From: Physcomitrium patens
Lineage: Eukaryota > Streptophyta > Bryopsida > Funariales > Funariaceae
Direction of reading: 5' to 3'
Assembly (NCBI RefSeq): GCF_000002425.4
Contig: NC_037254.1
Location: 1,996,758 to 2,060,757 of the forward strand
DNA length: 64,000 nt
How positions within the stretch are numbered: the first letter of the stretch is position 1; the number at the start of each line of letters is the position of its first letter. The notes beneath the pieces were generated by a model that did not search any database, had not been told where the DNA came from, and saw only the letters and a program-made list of their open reading frames with translations. Positions 1 to 11,970 of the stretch are shown piece after piece. The position numbers and the translations under genes were made by a program.

Positions 1-3000
1 GAAGGTAATCATGCTCTAAAATTTGCCATCTTAAGGCTTGATGTTCATACATTGGCTTGAAACCAATCGTAACTAGGTATTAAATGTTGTATTTCTTGGA
101 AAACCATTTTTTTTTCTCTAAAGGCTTCTCGTACAAACCAGTCGTTTCCATCACTGTATCATTAACATGGTCAAGATGAATTGAATGGTTTTAGCATTTG
201 TAGCTGCCGAGTTCTTGTTTTGGTATCATCTTCCTGGTGAGTATTGTAGGTATTCTGAACATGAAATATTCATTAACTTCGTGTTTCTAAATAGCGGCAA
301 GACGCACACAATGGCGGGTACACCGGAAGATCCAGGTCTTATGGTTCTTAGCCTACAGTCCATATTCACTCTCATCTCCAAGCAGGAGGCTGAGTATGAC
401 TTTGAGGTCACTTGCTCCTACCTTGAGGTCTACAACGAGGTGAGGATAATGTTTGGGAAACTTGATATGCAACTTAATTTCTGTTTTATTAGTTTTTAGA
501 AGACTCAAGTAGAGTCATTGTCAGTAGATGCATTAGATTACCTTTACTTGAATTCTATACATGATGGTTTTTGGCTTGCAGGTCATCTATGATTTACTGG
601 AAAGATCGTCCGGACACCTTGAGCTCCGCGAGGATCCCGATCAGGGCATCACTGTCGCTGGTCTTAAGCGCATTAAGGTGATTTTTGTTGATTTAATGCT
701 AGCTTTATGGTTCCATCTGTCCCTGGATGCAGTATTTTAGTTTAAGAAAAATGTGGTGGATGATTACTCAACATCTTGACAGTCTGTTCCATGAAATATT
801 GTTTTGCTCTATGTTTCTGAAGAATAATATCAGTAGGAACTTCCCGAGTAGATTACTCATCACTGCACCTTCTTCTGCTACCCTTGTGATCAGGTTAGCT
901 CTGCGGAGAAGATTTTAGAACTCCTAACTCAGGGTAATAATCGGCGAAAAACTGAAAGTACTGATGCTAATGCTACATCATCTCGGTACGTGACGATGCA
1001 TTGGTACCCGTCCATCAATTGCTTCCTCGATCGTTTCTTCACTTTTTGGTTGAAGACGTGTTTGCGAAGTGAAAGAACATTAGTTTCTTATTTTATCTAG
1101 ACTTTTGACGTAAAGCCACAAGCTATTTTGTGCCTGACTCCGATTGTAATGTTTTGTTCGCACTATCGTTTTTTCCCTGCATACTAGACCTTTCACATCT
1201 GCTTCTATAAACATACTTATCTGTAATAATTATCCGTAATGTTTTTGCACTAGTCTTGTTCTTTCGATCTGTGGTTGTAAATACATACTATTCAGTTTGT
1301 TGAAAATATGGAGGAGATTCAACGAGAAGTTCTTTGGTGTGACTATCATTTGTAAGGGAGATAATATCTGCATCTATAGTTCACATCTTCCATAATAATT
1401 TGAAGTAGTGCAGCATTAAGAGTTTGGTTAGATCTAGGAGCGTCGACTGTAAGATAATACAATTGGTGATGCGAAATGTGACTCGTGGGAGGACCGTACG
1501 GAATGATCAGTTAGAGAGTTGAAATGACAAATGTTCTTTGTTAATTTTCCATCAGATCTCATGCTGTGTTGGAGATAATCGTCAAAAGAACACAGCGTAA
1601 TCAGCTTCGAGCGCAGACGCTTCGTGGAAAGCTCGCCCTGGTGGACTTGGCTGGCAGGTCAGATGTTCGCTTTCAATGCGTAGAGGAGTTCAGTGCGTAA
1701 GAAAGATGCCGGAGATAGAAGCAACGCTGTGTTCAGTATCTATGTAGATTCAGATTGCGAACGATCATACTTTAGAAGGGCAGCTCAAAATTTCCGTGAT
1801 TATAGTCATGATTGAATTGTTGTTTAACTAGGTCCGATTATTGAGAAAGGCATTATGTGTAGATAAAAAACTCTAGGCTATGTTTCATGGTTATGTTATT
1901 ACTGACAATCTCATATCCTCAGTATTTTTCGGTCTTTTGTGCATATTGTTTCTCCCACAGTACTTACAATATATTTTTGCTGTAGCTGACACATTTATTT
2001 TGGTGCAGTGAAAGAGCTTCAGAGACGAATAATGCTGGACAAAAGCTGAGGGACGGTGCGAATATCAACCGTTCACTTCTTGCTTTAGCTAACTGCATCA
2101 ATGCTCTTGGAAAGCAACAAAAGAAAGGCCTAGCCTATGTCCCATATCGGAACAGGTACATTGTTCTCAATTCATGATTTTGAAAGTATCTGAGTGGTGA
2201 GAATGAATTGTATTCTCATTATCTTATAGCCTAACTGAATGAGTATTTGAGTCCTAATTGCAGTCCCCGAGTTATCGGCGACGCACCGCTGCAGTTTTGA
2301 TTCTGTGTTTGACTCTCTGATTTTGTTATTTCGAAGTTGTGGAGGCACAGCGAATAGCTTTGTTGAACAGTAGTATATCCTATTGGGTTACGTTGATCAA
2401 TTAGGGGCCTGATCGTTTTTTGCCGGACATTTGTCCTTCTAAACTCTCCTGCAATGTTTTTACCAGTCAGTGGACTTCATGTTTTGGCCTTGATTATGCT
2501 AATGCACTGCCTACTGTTCGATGAGCCTGTGATGATTTGCTCATTTTTACATGTTACATGTGCAGTAAATTGACTCGACTTCTAAAAGATGGGCTCAGTG
2601 GAAATTCTCGCACAGTCATGGTGGCAACAGTTTCTTGTGGCGCTGATCAATACCACCATACAACAAACACTCTCAAGTATGCGGACAGAGCCAAGGAGAT
2701 TAAGACTCACATTCAGGTGTTGACTTATACATCACGACTCATAACTCTATGCACTCTGAGATCTTATGGTAGTGCATTGAACCACATTGAGAATACATCC
2801 AGGATTCTCCAGACATCATGGATGTACATGTTTTTTAGGTCAATACAGGCGAGGAACTTCCACCTTTAAGTCAACCTGGTAGACCTGCAATCCCCAGTAT
2901 CATAGCACGTCACGTGAGGGATAGAGCAGGTGCCTACTTCACATCACTTCGTGGTTCAAGCGACATTGACGTCAAGGATGCCAATGTTAGTTGATTAGTC

Positions 3001-6000
3001 ATTCCACAACCCGCGCACATCATCCCCACCCCACAAACCGACTTTTTCACACCCAAAAACCAATGAAAACAATCATCCACCCACATCCTCCACTCCCCCG
3101 ACTCTAATCCTTAACGAATGAGTATGCGTGACGCTGTGTCTGCCATTCTAATTTAGACTCGGCAACGCTGTCGAAGAATTAGCGGGTACCTGTGCGGGAG
3201 TGTTCAGGTGTGTTAGACTAGTCAAATTCGCACAAATCATTCGCGATATTTGAAGACTCACCACAAGGATTCTTTTTTGCAGACAAATGTGGGAACTGTG
3301 GATGCGCATGTTGCAGACTATCAGCAAATGATAGACAATCTTCAAGTGAGATTCCTTTGGGATTTCTTGATAGTGAATTGAAATGTTTTTGGTGATAGCA
3401 GAATCCAATTATTCGAACGTTGAGGGATGTAGTAACGAAAGGATAGACTACAGATTACTTAATGGGAACCTTGGAGTTCCTTTTCTAATTCTGGTTTTTA
3501 TCTCTTTTTGTGTTTGAACATTGTGAGCTCCTGATAGTTATAATTGATGCCATGGACGTGCAAACGGCTAACGCAGGTGGAGGTTACGCAATTGCGAATG
3601 GAGTTAGCTGACAAAGACACTCAATTGAGCGCTCGCACGCCAGAGAAAGAGAAGTCGGTGGATGATGAACTTTCTTGGCTTGATGTACTTAGTCATGACA
3701 TCAATGAAAATGTTGAAGAGAGAATCAATCTACAGAAAGCATTATTTGAACTGGAGGACATGAATCTACACAATCGAGCAGAACTTCAACAACTTGATGA
3801 TGTTATTGCTGATCCGGTACTTTTTCGTTGCCATGAGCTTTTGGTTAAAGGGTGGTTTCTCCCAACATACATGTGAATATAGTGGAATTATGTGGAAATT
3901 CTGAGTAATTGTTCAATCGATTTCTCTTCGTCATGGTAAATAATAAACTGTAATGCTTGTAGCTTTAAATATTCATCGAAGACTATGTCCGGTTTCCTTA
4001 ATGTTTGCAGGGTTTACGGAGGAACGGAGAGAAGGATGAGACACTTGTAGAAAGGCGTCAAATCGTTCTGGATAATATTCGAGATAATGACGAAGCTGGC
4101 GCTCACTATCGTGAGGTATGAAGATTACTGTTTTTATTAGTTATGTGAGTTCTTGTTCATATGTCTACCTTTTAAGTTATTCTGTACAAGAGGTCAGTTC
4201 TGCAATTTTTATGTTGACTGTTAATGAGAATTGGTGTTGTAATTTGATCTAATGTCAGGAAATTGAGCACAACGAGGCACTACGTAAAGAACTTCAGCGG
4301 CGCATTGATGAAGCAATTGATAGCGATCGAAATAAGACATTTTTGCGCATCCTTACCCAATACAGACTTCTGGTATGTATTTTGTAAATATCAGAGATAT
4401 TTCATCAGTGTCAGAATGTATTGTTCATATGCTGCACGTGGTTGATTAGTTTTTCAGAATGTTGTAAGCCGATTTTTTATTTGAGATATTAGTACATCAT
4501 TATTTGCTGCTTTTCAAATATTGTGCATTACATGTTCTAAATTTTCACGTTTACATCAGTTTCGTGTTTTGTTGGTTCAGGGCATGACAAATATGGAACT
4601 CCAGTTTCAAATGGCTATTAGGGATCAAATAATACACGATCAGCGGGAGGCTTTGAGCAATTTGTGGTTGGTTCTTGAATGCTCAGGACTAAATCATGAC
4701 CAAATATTAGAAATCGCAGCTCAGCAAGGTATCATGATTGAAGAGGGAATTATGCCAGTGGTTGCTGGCAGAACGCACGTACCGTCCACGCCGATACCCA
4801 TCTTGCATAAGCAACCAATCCCCAGTGCTGTCTCAGGAAGCAAATCTCCTGCGGAAGCACAGCTTCAGTATGATGCGGACGCAGCAATCCTCGACACTGA
4901 AAAACTTCAAAATCAACACAGGGATGATAATGGAGATGCGAACAGCTGCTCATTAATGACCTCTGCTGCTGATTCGAAGAGTACTTCTGAATCTAACGAA
5001 GGGCAATTAGAAGTCTCTGATTGCTATTCTGGTAGTCATGCTACTACTATGTATAAAAACTCTGCTGATTTGTTAAGGATAGATGGAGTTAGCTTAGGTC
5101 ACCCAAATGGAGATGTCATCAGATCATTTTCTTCCAAAAAGCACCGAGGGCCTAAAACTCCTTTAGTCGATAATAATGATTATTTAGGAACTGTGAATAG
5201 CACAACTCAAGAGCAGCCCACTTCTACGGATGGAGATGTAGTGTCCTCGGGTTTCACGGGTCATAAAGTTTTGACTCATTTTAGGTCTAGGAGGAGGCCA
5301 CGTCAAGTTGAAGGTAGACATCAACGTCATTTGGTCCGTGAGGGTTACGATACCACTACTGGAAGTGAAGGGAGTGAAGCTGAGGCTCTCAACCACAGCC
5401 CCCAGGATTATCAAGCAGCGTTCCGTCTTGATGGAGTGAAGGAAGGAGCTCAACAATCAGTCGACCAAGAGTCGCTCTGGGTGGTAAGCTCTCGCGTTGA
5501 CAAGGATAAATATTTTCTTGCCTTTCTTTTCGGTTTTTGGTGACTACTGGACGTACATGACATTAAGTGTATCGTTCTTATCCTAAGTTTTTATTTCAGA
5601 AAGTGAATGTAGTGATGTGGTGCCTCCTACTGAGTAAAATTTGTGTCGTGCAGGAGTTTGAGCGGTTAGATAATGAACTTCAGGGTATGAAGCGAGGAGT
5701 CGAATCCCCTTCGCCATTTGAAGCTATATTAGGAGGTGGTCATTCTCAAAGATCTGTTTCGGATGCCTCAGATGGGAAGGATGTTCGACAACTTGGATTT
5801 AGAGGCATTTCTGAGGGCCCCATTTCTACCTCTTCTAAGTCTTCAAACGGTTTCCTATCTCCCCTTCATTTTCGATTGAAAAGTTCAGTTAAAAGTAGTA
5901 GTGGTAGTCGACATAATCTATCACAATCAAATTTGATGCTTCCATCTAGTAACCCCGGGTCATCTGATGGCCTGGGTTCACATGAGGTAGACGTGACGAA

Positions 6001-6139
6001 GCTAGCTGGATCTGATTTGAGTGATAACAGTTCAGTGGTCAGCACAAGATCATCGTCTAGTTCGAGAAGAAAACCTAGGTTTAACTCCCTGATTGGAACA
6101 CGTCAATCACAAGCAAGAGCAGTTATGGATTGGAAGTAA
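1..6139 (+). CDS. Kinesin-8 family motor protein, 5' end outside window
   Basis: Microtubule motor of the kinesin-8 class. My exons: 1-4, 295-439, 582-677, 894-985, 1556-1657, 2009-2155, 2566-2716, 3283-3345, 3577-3816, 4011-4115, 4259-4372, 4581-5483, 5654-6139 (stop TAA). All introns are GT-AG and phases join, giving about 881 visible codons. Motor motifs in order: P-loop end GKTHTMAG (the first four bases of the window complete its Gly-Ser), switch I TSSRSH, switch II DLAGSE (split over two exons), [33 protein letters not shown] and [13 protein letters not shown], the last two typical of kinesin-8. The neck [14 protein letters not shown] follows, then charged segments probably coiled coil ([20 protein letters not shown]), then a long Ser-rich basic tail. 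Family members regulate microtubule plus ends and spindle or division-plane behaviour. The N-terminal part of the motor is missing from the window. A possible extra exon is listed separately. Confidence 0.93.
2839..2985 (+). other. Possible in-frame cassette exon of the kinesin gene
   Basis: This 147-base segment is preceded by a pyrimidine-rich acceptor (ttttttag) and followed by a plausible donor (gttagt). It is open in the phase required by the exon ending at 2716 and joins in phase to the exon starting at 3283. It would add 49 residues (begins [10 protein letters not shown], ends DIDVKDAN) between IKTHIQ and [10 protein letters not shown], the neck-linker position. If the donor is not used, a TGA follows two codons later. 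Kinesin-8 proteins normally run directly from the motor into the neck, so this could be an alternative exon, a lineage-specific insertion or simply intron. Confidence 0.4.
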
Positions 6140-7398
6140 TAGACCTGTGCTTTTCAGGATGTTTCCGCAATGAAATCAAATCCAAACAGAAACCTTCGTT
6201 CTTGTGGTCGATTTGTGCATTAATTGTCGTCTTCTGTCAACTGGTTTAAAATGAACAGCAATGGCCCTGGACGTGGACATTTGACGTGGGTTACTTTCAG
6301 AATCATGGTTTCGTCCAGACTCTGGGCATGACATTGAATATTGAATTAGTCACTTAATTATTCGGTCTGGTCGAATCACATACACTAGAGAAACAGCTTT
6401 CTTACCATGTGGAGCAATTTAGAAAATGCCAGAAGTGTCTATCACATACTGTTGACATACGATCTTGACTGAGTACTCGAGAAGCTCTGCAGGTGTGCTT
6501 TGCCGTATCATCCCGAGGCTCTTCTTAGTTTATCTACACGAAAGTTCTCATGGGTAAGACCTGCTGAATGTACAAAACCATTCTTTATGGTTTGGGTCAT
6601 ATTATTGGACTTTAATAACAAAATCTCTCTTTTGACTATTTTGTTATTAAAGTCTTTGGTTAATGTGCGTCTTTGGCCTTGTGAATGTGTTCTACTTGGG
6701 TGAAATCTGCTTAGCTACCATGGTTTACATGTATAATTGGAGGCCCAGGGACAAAATGGTCATGGATTGTGCATGTCAATATTCCAATGGTTGTTCGAGG
6801 ATGGTGGAGACTACTCTTGTGGTTTACTTTTTTGCGTAGATTAAAGGCATTCAATTAGTCCACAATCAGTTCACTATCCTTCCTAGGCAGCAGCAATTTT
6901 ATCTTAGAGTGTTCCTACGGAATCTAGCAAACAAAACCAAACATGAAAAGAGAAACATGTTAAACCCTGTTAATTAGATATTTTATTTGTAAAAGAATTC
7001 ATTGTCTTTTTAAATTTTACTTATGATTTTGGCTAGTGTTTGATAGTCCTTGATGAGGAAACCTGTGCATGTTTTTGAGTTGGCGATGGCATTGCCAGTG
7101 AATGAAGTCGGAGTGAGGGGATCCAGATAGCAAATTCGGTGTGATGTTCTGGAAAGAACGCCCCGGGGGGGGTTTCATCCCTGCAGCGGCTGCAAGCTCA
7201 CCGCATGTTTCGTGTCTGTTGAGGAGGAAGGAACAGTAGATTTTGACAAGTGGGTATCCATGCTGACGTTCTTCAATGGTCTTCGGTAAGCATGCGCCGA
7301 AGATACAGATATTTCTGGTTTTTCTTTGCTTTCTAAATCCTGCTCGGTCCTCATATCACCATCTGGCGGAGTGCTTGTCGATTCACCACGCGAAGGCC
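6140..7398 (+). other. Kinesin 3' flank without recognised gene
   Basis: The first several hundred bases after the kinesin stop are presumably 3' UTR. I see no protein family in either strand. The stretch holds the hairpin at 6608-6654 and a G-run near 7165. It is moderately AT-rich and not obviously transposon-derived. Confidence 0.5.
6608..6654. repeat. Perfect 17-bp inverted repeat with 13-nt loop
   Basis: gactttaataacaaaat at 6608-6624 is exactly complementary to attttgttattaaagtc at 6638-6654; the loop is 6625-6637. A G-T pair can extend the stem by one. It lies about 470 bp after the kinesin stop. It could be a foldback of a tiny MITE, a hairpin in the 3' UTR, or a small-RNA precursor. 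Confidence 0.7.
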
Positions 7399-7626
7399 AT
7401 GGCTCCTGGACGCATCACGCTAATGCTGACCTGCTTTTGCAGCGCCTTCATCATCTTGTTCCTGGTGGAAGCCACCACTCTCGGGGACCTGACTTACCAG
7501 CATGTCGAAATTGGCGTCAACGCTGATCCGTTCCCCCCCCCCCCCCCCCTCACGTTTCAGAAATTCGTGAAGACTTGTGCGGATTTGGCAGGAGTCGATA
7601 GCGTCGTAGCCTTCTACTTCTACTGA
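7399..7626 (+). CDS. Unrecognised small ORF with signal-peptide-like start
   Basis: The frame encodes 75 residues from MAPGRITLML. Residues 5-25 are strongly hydrophobic (TLMLTCFCSAFIILFLVEA), like a secretion signal. A 17-base C run (7533-7549) encodes a proline stretch, and the frame ends in VVAFYFY. The run is followed by a pyrimidine tract and cag at 7558-7560, so the ORF could equally be two exons or partly intron. An in-frame ATG exists upstream at 7276, but the hydrophobic segment favours 7399. No family recognised. Confidence 0.25.
   Translation: MAPGRITLMLTCFCSAFIILFLVEATTLGDLTYQHVEIGVNADPFPPPPPLTFQKFVKTCADLAGVDSVVAFYFY
7533..7549 (+). repeat. Homopolymer of 17 C
   Basis: Seventeen consecutive C bases lie inside the small ORF at 7399-7626. 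The run is length-unstable by nature and a likely place for assembly or sequencing error. Confidence 0.95.
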
Positions 7627-8580
7627 TCGTTCGTCTTCCGCATCTGAATCTCTAAGAGTGCTTCGAAGCTTTTTGTTTCAGGATGCAATCTTGTCTTTCC
7701 ATTCCAGGTCACGATTCCCCACCTCATGCAGATGGTCGTGTGGTTGGAAACGAAGTCTCGGATGTTCTCTTTATTGGTTATTTGTGACCCACTCCCAGGG
7801 ATCCCTCCTCTCTACCCTGAAACCCAGGTTGTTTTCCATCGGTGAAGGATTATACGCTCCCAGGCAATAACTGCAAGAGAAACTGCTGGCCTTAGTATGC
7901 TCTAGACTCATTGAATAGGTTTTAGTATGAAGCAGCCTACGTTTATATGCGGTGCACAAAACATCGTCCAAATGAAGGCAAAATGGCCAGTTGATGTTAC
8001 TCCGCGACACAACAGTGACGTACATGGTTGTGGAGCCAGGGGGGGGGGAGGGGGACTGAAATTATGCACTACTTTTGACTTGTGCATGAGTAGCGTACAA
8101 ATCAAACTTTCTGCAGCAGGAGTGGATATTCATCCTCCTTTCCTATGCATAAAGCTGCATGATTTGCTGTGTTCATTGCGAATTGTCACTTGTGAGAATG
8201 AGACGACGTCGGAGCACTTACTGGAGCCAAATATTCAATCGTATGGCCCTTGCAGCTGCTCATTTATCGCGTGATTCTCCTAAAAACATTTAACAACCTG
8301 GCCTTCACAAGTGGAAACAGATCACATCCCGCCAGTGCTGCTGCAGTAAAGGGTCCGTCCAGCCTGTGTCGCCATTTTCCCATGCCACCAGGTGAGCGCC
8401 CACCTTGGGACATCAAATCTAGCATCCTGGATCATCCCGGGCGGTTGTCACACTGGGTCCTGATGCCTCAATCACAGGTACTGCTGGTCGACGATTCCCT
8501 TGTGTGAGTTCCGAGACGAAAGCCTTTCTTGAGTAGAGTGTAACTGAGCGCCCAGTTTGAGCGATGATCTAACATGTCGA
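7627..8580 (+). other. Intergenic stretch, possible exon near 8345-8507
   Basis: No recognised gene. A G run of about 10 at 8039-8048 is followed by a second G5. The frame ending at 8507 contains a proline-rich, protein-like stretch (PMPPGERPPWDI, then GRLSHWVLMPQ) and may be an exon of an unrecognised gene, but I found no convincing partner exon. Confidence 0.3.
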
Positions 8581-9170
8581 AATGAAAAACGTAAAGCGGA
8601 GTGTGAAATTCGTGGCGGATTTTATTTGCGAAAAGTACGTAGAAATTAACAAAACATGCTGGAGTATACAAAAGTACGTGGAAACACACAGAAAACATGT
8701 CGAAATACACAAAATTACGTATAAAAGACACGAAGTACAAATACATGGAGAAATGTGCAAGAGCATTCAAGAACACACTATATGTGCAGGAATACATAGA
8801 AGCGTGCAAAAATACACACGACATGCACTAGTCCATGAAAGTGTGTAGAAGTGCACAAAAATCATGCAGGACTATACAAAAATATGTGAGAATACACAAT
8901 TGTAGTGAAATACAGAAATGCAAGCAAGAATATACATAAGCACTTAGAAATATACAAAATATGTAAAATTATTCGAAATAGGCAGACACATGTAGAGGAA
9001 AGCAAGAATATGTCAATGTACAAATACAAAAAAAACATATTAGAAATATACGAAACATGGAGGAACATAAAATAATAATAAAAATAAAATAAAATAAAAC
9101 CAGGGAGGATTGTACAAAAGTTTGTAGGGAAATGTACAATAATGATGTAAAAATAGGCATAAATCATAGA
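8580..9170 (+). repeat. Eroded A-rich minisatellite
   Basis: The strand is strongly purine-rich, and short modules such as gaaatacacaaaa, tacgtagaaat and acatgtcgaaa recur at roughly 15-20 bp intervals with much variation. Open frames on either strand here (for example 8582-8848 plus, 8862-9173 minus) reflect the repeat composition, not genes. Confidence 0.6.
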
Positions 9171-10330
9171 CAAATATTACATTTGAAGCATATAATTTGA
9201 TTCAATATATGTCTATATATATACATATATATGTAAAATGTGACTATGGTCAAATTATTAGTTGTGTATGTAAAATATTGATGCACAAAATATGCATACT
9301 TCAAAAAATTATTCTACAATATTATAAAATTTAGTTGCTTGTAATCTATAAAATAGTTTAATTATTACTAAATCCATCTAATGTATGACATTTTCCATGA
9401 AATAATCAAAAACTATGTCTTATATTAAGACAAAAGTTATGACATGGTAGCATAAAATGCGGTCTAACAAATTTCTCATTGGAGGGGGTATTGCATGCTA
9501 ATCAATATCATTTGCTTTACTAGGAGAAAAAATAAACTTTACTTTGCTCTATTTTGATTTATCATTGATATTTGTCTTGCATATTCTTTATTAATAGAAT
9601 TTGTGTGTTCCATATTACTTAATGTAGGAAAAATATAACAATGTCTTATATTAGAAGGGCCTAGTTATTATAATTCTAATTACTTAATATCTAATATAAT
9701 TTTAAATGTAGATAAATCTAAATATATATAATAAAATTTATATTAAATAATATTTCAAATGTATAATTGGTGAATTCTTATTTTCTTAGTAGTACAAAAA
9801 TTCAATCCAAAAAGGAATTAATATCTAATAATTTCTAAAAAAACTTTGATATTACACTAATACAGACAGAATAATTATTTATAAAACCTAACATGAGAAT
9901 CACAACTTTAAATTTACAATACATATGCTATGAGGACTTCACACACCTAAATGGAACTAATGCACTGTCATTGTATTATTTAAATAAATTAATAAGTAAT
10001 TAACAGAAACAAAAAAGAAAACAAGAAACAACAATGCTAATTAAAAATATAAAACTGAACATAAAGTTTGCAACTGCATCAAACACACCTTAACCATAAG
10101 AACCTACGCCATGCACACTGTGGCTAAACTGTGCACTTACCTATTAAACACAACTTCAACTAACCTTCTAACGATTTGTATAAAATCATTGGAATAGTGT
10201 AAAAAAATAAACTTACTAAGTTAGAAAACATTTCATGTCAGAAAGGGTCACATTTCCAATAACCTGGACATATTGTGCATCAACGATAGTGCACAAACAC
10301 CCACTGTTTTCTACAGTTCCTTCTTCCTGT
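9171..10330. other. AT-rich intergenic stretch
   Basis: Very AT-rich, with a short TA microsatellite near 9210-9230. No coding similarity, LTR ends or RNA genes recognised. Confidence 0.6.
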
Positions 10331-10929
10331 GGTAAAATGTTTGCGAAACTTCACACACGCCTATTATAGCCTGCCGTTGAAGAGGCTCCGATCCAAGCAC
10401 CTCCACAGTTACTTCGCAGGAGGTCTTAGTTGAATCTCAGTGTTCGATTTACACAAGGAAATGCAGTCTCAAGATCAACAATTTTGCATGTAATCACATC
10501 GAGGCATCGTTCACAGAACCACAGTTTGTCGTCGCCAGAGAACAACCTACATGTCCAGTGAAACAGTCCAGTTTAACGTGCATTGAGAGGCGTGCTCCAG
10601 TGCAGATTCTCTGACAAGTTTAGATGTGAGCTCCTGCGTACAATCTGTCTGTGATCACAAGAATCAGGTGGGATCGGAAACAACTAGACCAGAAAGTATA
10701 GGCCTCCCCTTGAGTTCCAGATGGTATCATTTCCGACGTGGAGAGATCCGTCAGCTTGCCTATGACGCAGTGATGTCAACACGAAATCATCGACCACACG
10801 AGCGTTCAGGTAAAAGCGATGCCTGGCATATGCGTATCTTTTGGTTGGGGTTGCCCTGGTGTTATGGCTGCCAACAGAGGGATACTCGTTGCTACTTCTC
10901 CTTTCAGTCCATGTGCCCATCGTCTTGTA
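10331..10929. other. GC-richer unique stretch flanking the retroelement block
   Basis: Base composition rises sharply compared with both neighbours. Open frames exist on both strands (10626-10940 plus, 10684-10920 minus) but neither resembles a family I know. It is probably host DNA into which element K inserted; a decayed gene or promoter is possible. Confidence 0.4.
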
Positions 10930-10934
10930 CGATG

Positions 10935-11086
10935 TGTTGAATGTCCCATATTTTATTTTAGGTACAGAAAGCTGTCACTTATTCAGCTCTTAACTAAGAT
11001 ACATGCATTACCTTGCCCTTGGCTTCATTTAGTTTGCAACAAATGATGTCCATCATGTTTTCATAACACATCTTGTATTTGTAACA
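10935..11086 (+). repeat. 5' LTR of copia element K
   Basis: 152 bp, TG...CA ends. The 3' part (tttgcaacaaatgatgtcc, then atcatgttttcataa) matches 51901-51954 closely. Differences are mostly C-to-T in the right copy. Confidence 0.8.
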
Positions 11087-11101
11087 TGATATTAGAGTTA
11101 G
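11087..11101 (+). other. Decayed tRNA-iMet primer-binding site of element K
   Basis: tgatattagagttag follows the LTR directly and matches the usual plant primer site TGGTATCAGAGC apart from G-to-A and C-to-T changes. This fixes the LTR end and the plus orientation. Confidence 0.7.
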
Positions 11102-11846
11102 ATGAATAGAGTTGTGGATGAAATTCGTTGGATAGAATTTGGATGCAAAATTTGGATGCTTTTCGTAGATGATTTTTTTTGTGGATGATCTACTTGCTGC
11201 TGCAGCTTCGTCACCATTGGAACCTTACCAAAGCTGAAGAACTCCTAGAGCTTTGTCACAGTTAGAATTTAATTCTATTGATGTTGATTTTTATTTAATT
11301 AAATTCTATTTGTTGCCGGTGGTGAAAACAAACTTTTATTTCTACTCCAATATAACTTGATACTACTACTTTTCAAATATTACATTTTGTAGACCAATTG
11401 TTAATTGTTCCATTATAATTATTTGTTGCTATTAAAATAATTAGATTTGGAAATGGTATTTTCTTCTATATAGCATTGTATTGACTGGTTAGACAAAAAA
11501 AACTATGGTACATGAGCATTCATTATAAAACACTTGATGTGCATTTACAAGCTCTACATGCATTTAAATAGTGCCATGTAGTAATATGACTATATGGTGA
11601 AAAAAAGAAAAATAAAAAAGGATGTTATTATAGAAGAGCCTAGTAGAAAGATGCAATAAAAAAATAATGGTAAATTATAGCAAGATAGTAAAAAATTTAA
11701 TCTTAATACTATTTTTTAAAGAAAAAACTTCTATTTACTTTGTAGAGGAATAAATGAGCCAAATCAAAGTAAATGAGATAAGAAGTTAGTATAGACTTGT
11801 TTAAAAGAGAGTTAATAATAAGTTTTAAAAAAAAAACTTACTTCAA

Positions 11847-11970
11847 TTTATCAAATTGAATATTAGACTTCATTTCACTTATCTTGGATAACATTTATCA
11901 AATTGAATACTAGACTTCATTTCACTTATCTTAGATAACATTTATCAAATTAAATACTAGACTTCATTTC
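11847..11970 (+). repeat. 48-bp tandem repeat, about 2.6 copies
   Basis: The unit begins tttatcaaattgaatactag and ends cttatcttggataacat. Copies start at 11847, 11895 and 11943 and differ at only a few positions. Confidence 0.85.

Noticed and set aside
185-499. Open frame read as a 104-residue protein
   Set aside because: It spans intron 5-294, the real kinesin exon 295-439 and the next intron; only the middle is coding.
4738-5456. Alternative frames over the kinesin tail exons
   Set aside because: Shadows of the exon 4581-5483, which is in phase with the flanking exons.
8862-9173. Minus-strand ORFs rich in Tyr, Phe and Ile
   Set aside because: They arise from the purine-rich degenerate repeat; no start context or family features.
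10626-10940. ORF pair on both strands before element K
   Set aside because: Neither translation resembles a known domain and the frame runs into the LTR of K.
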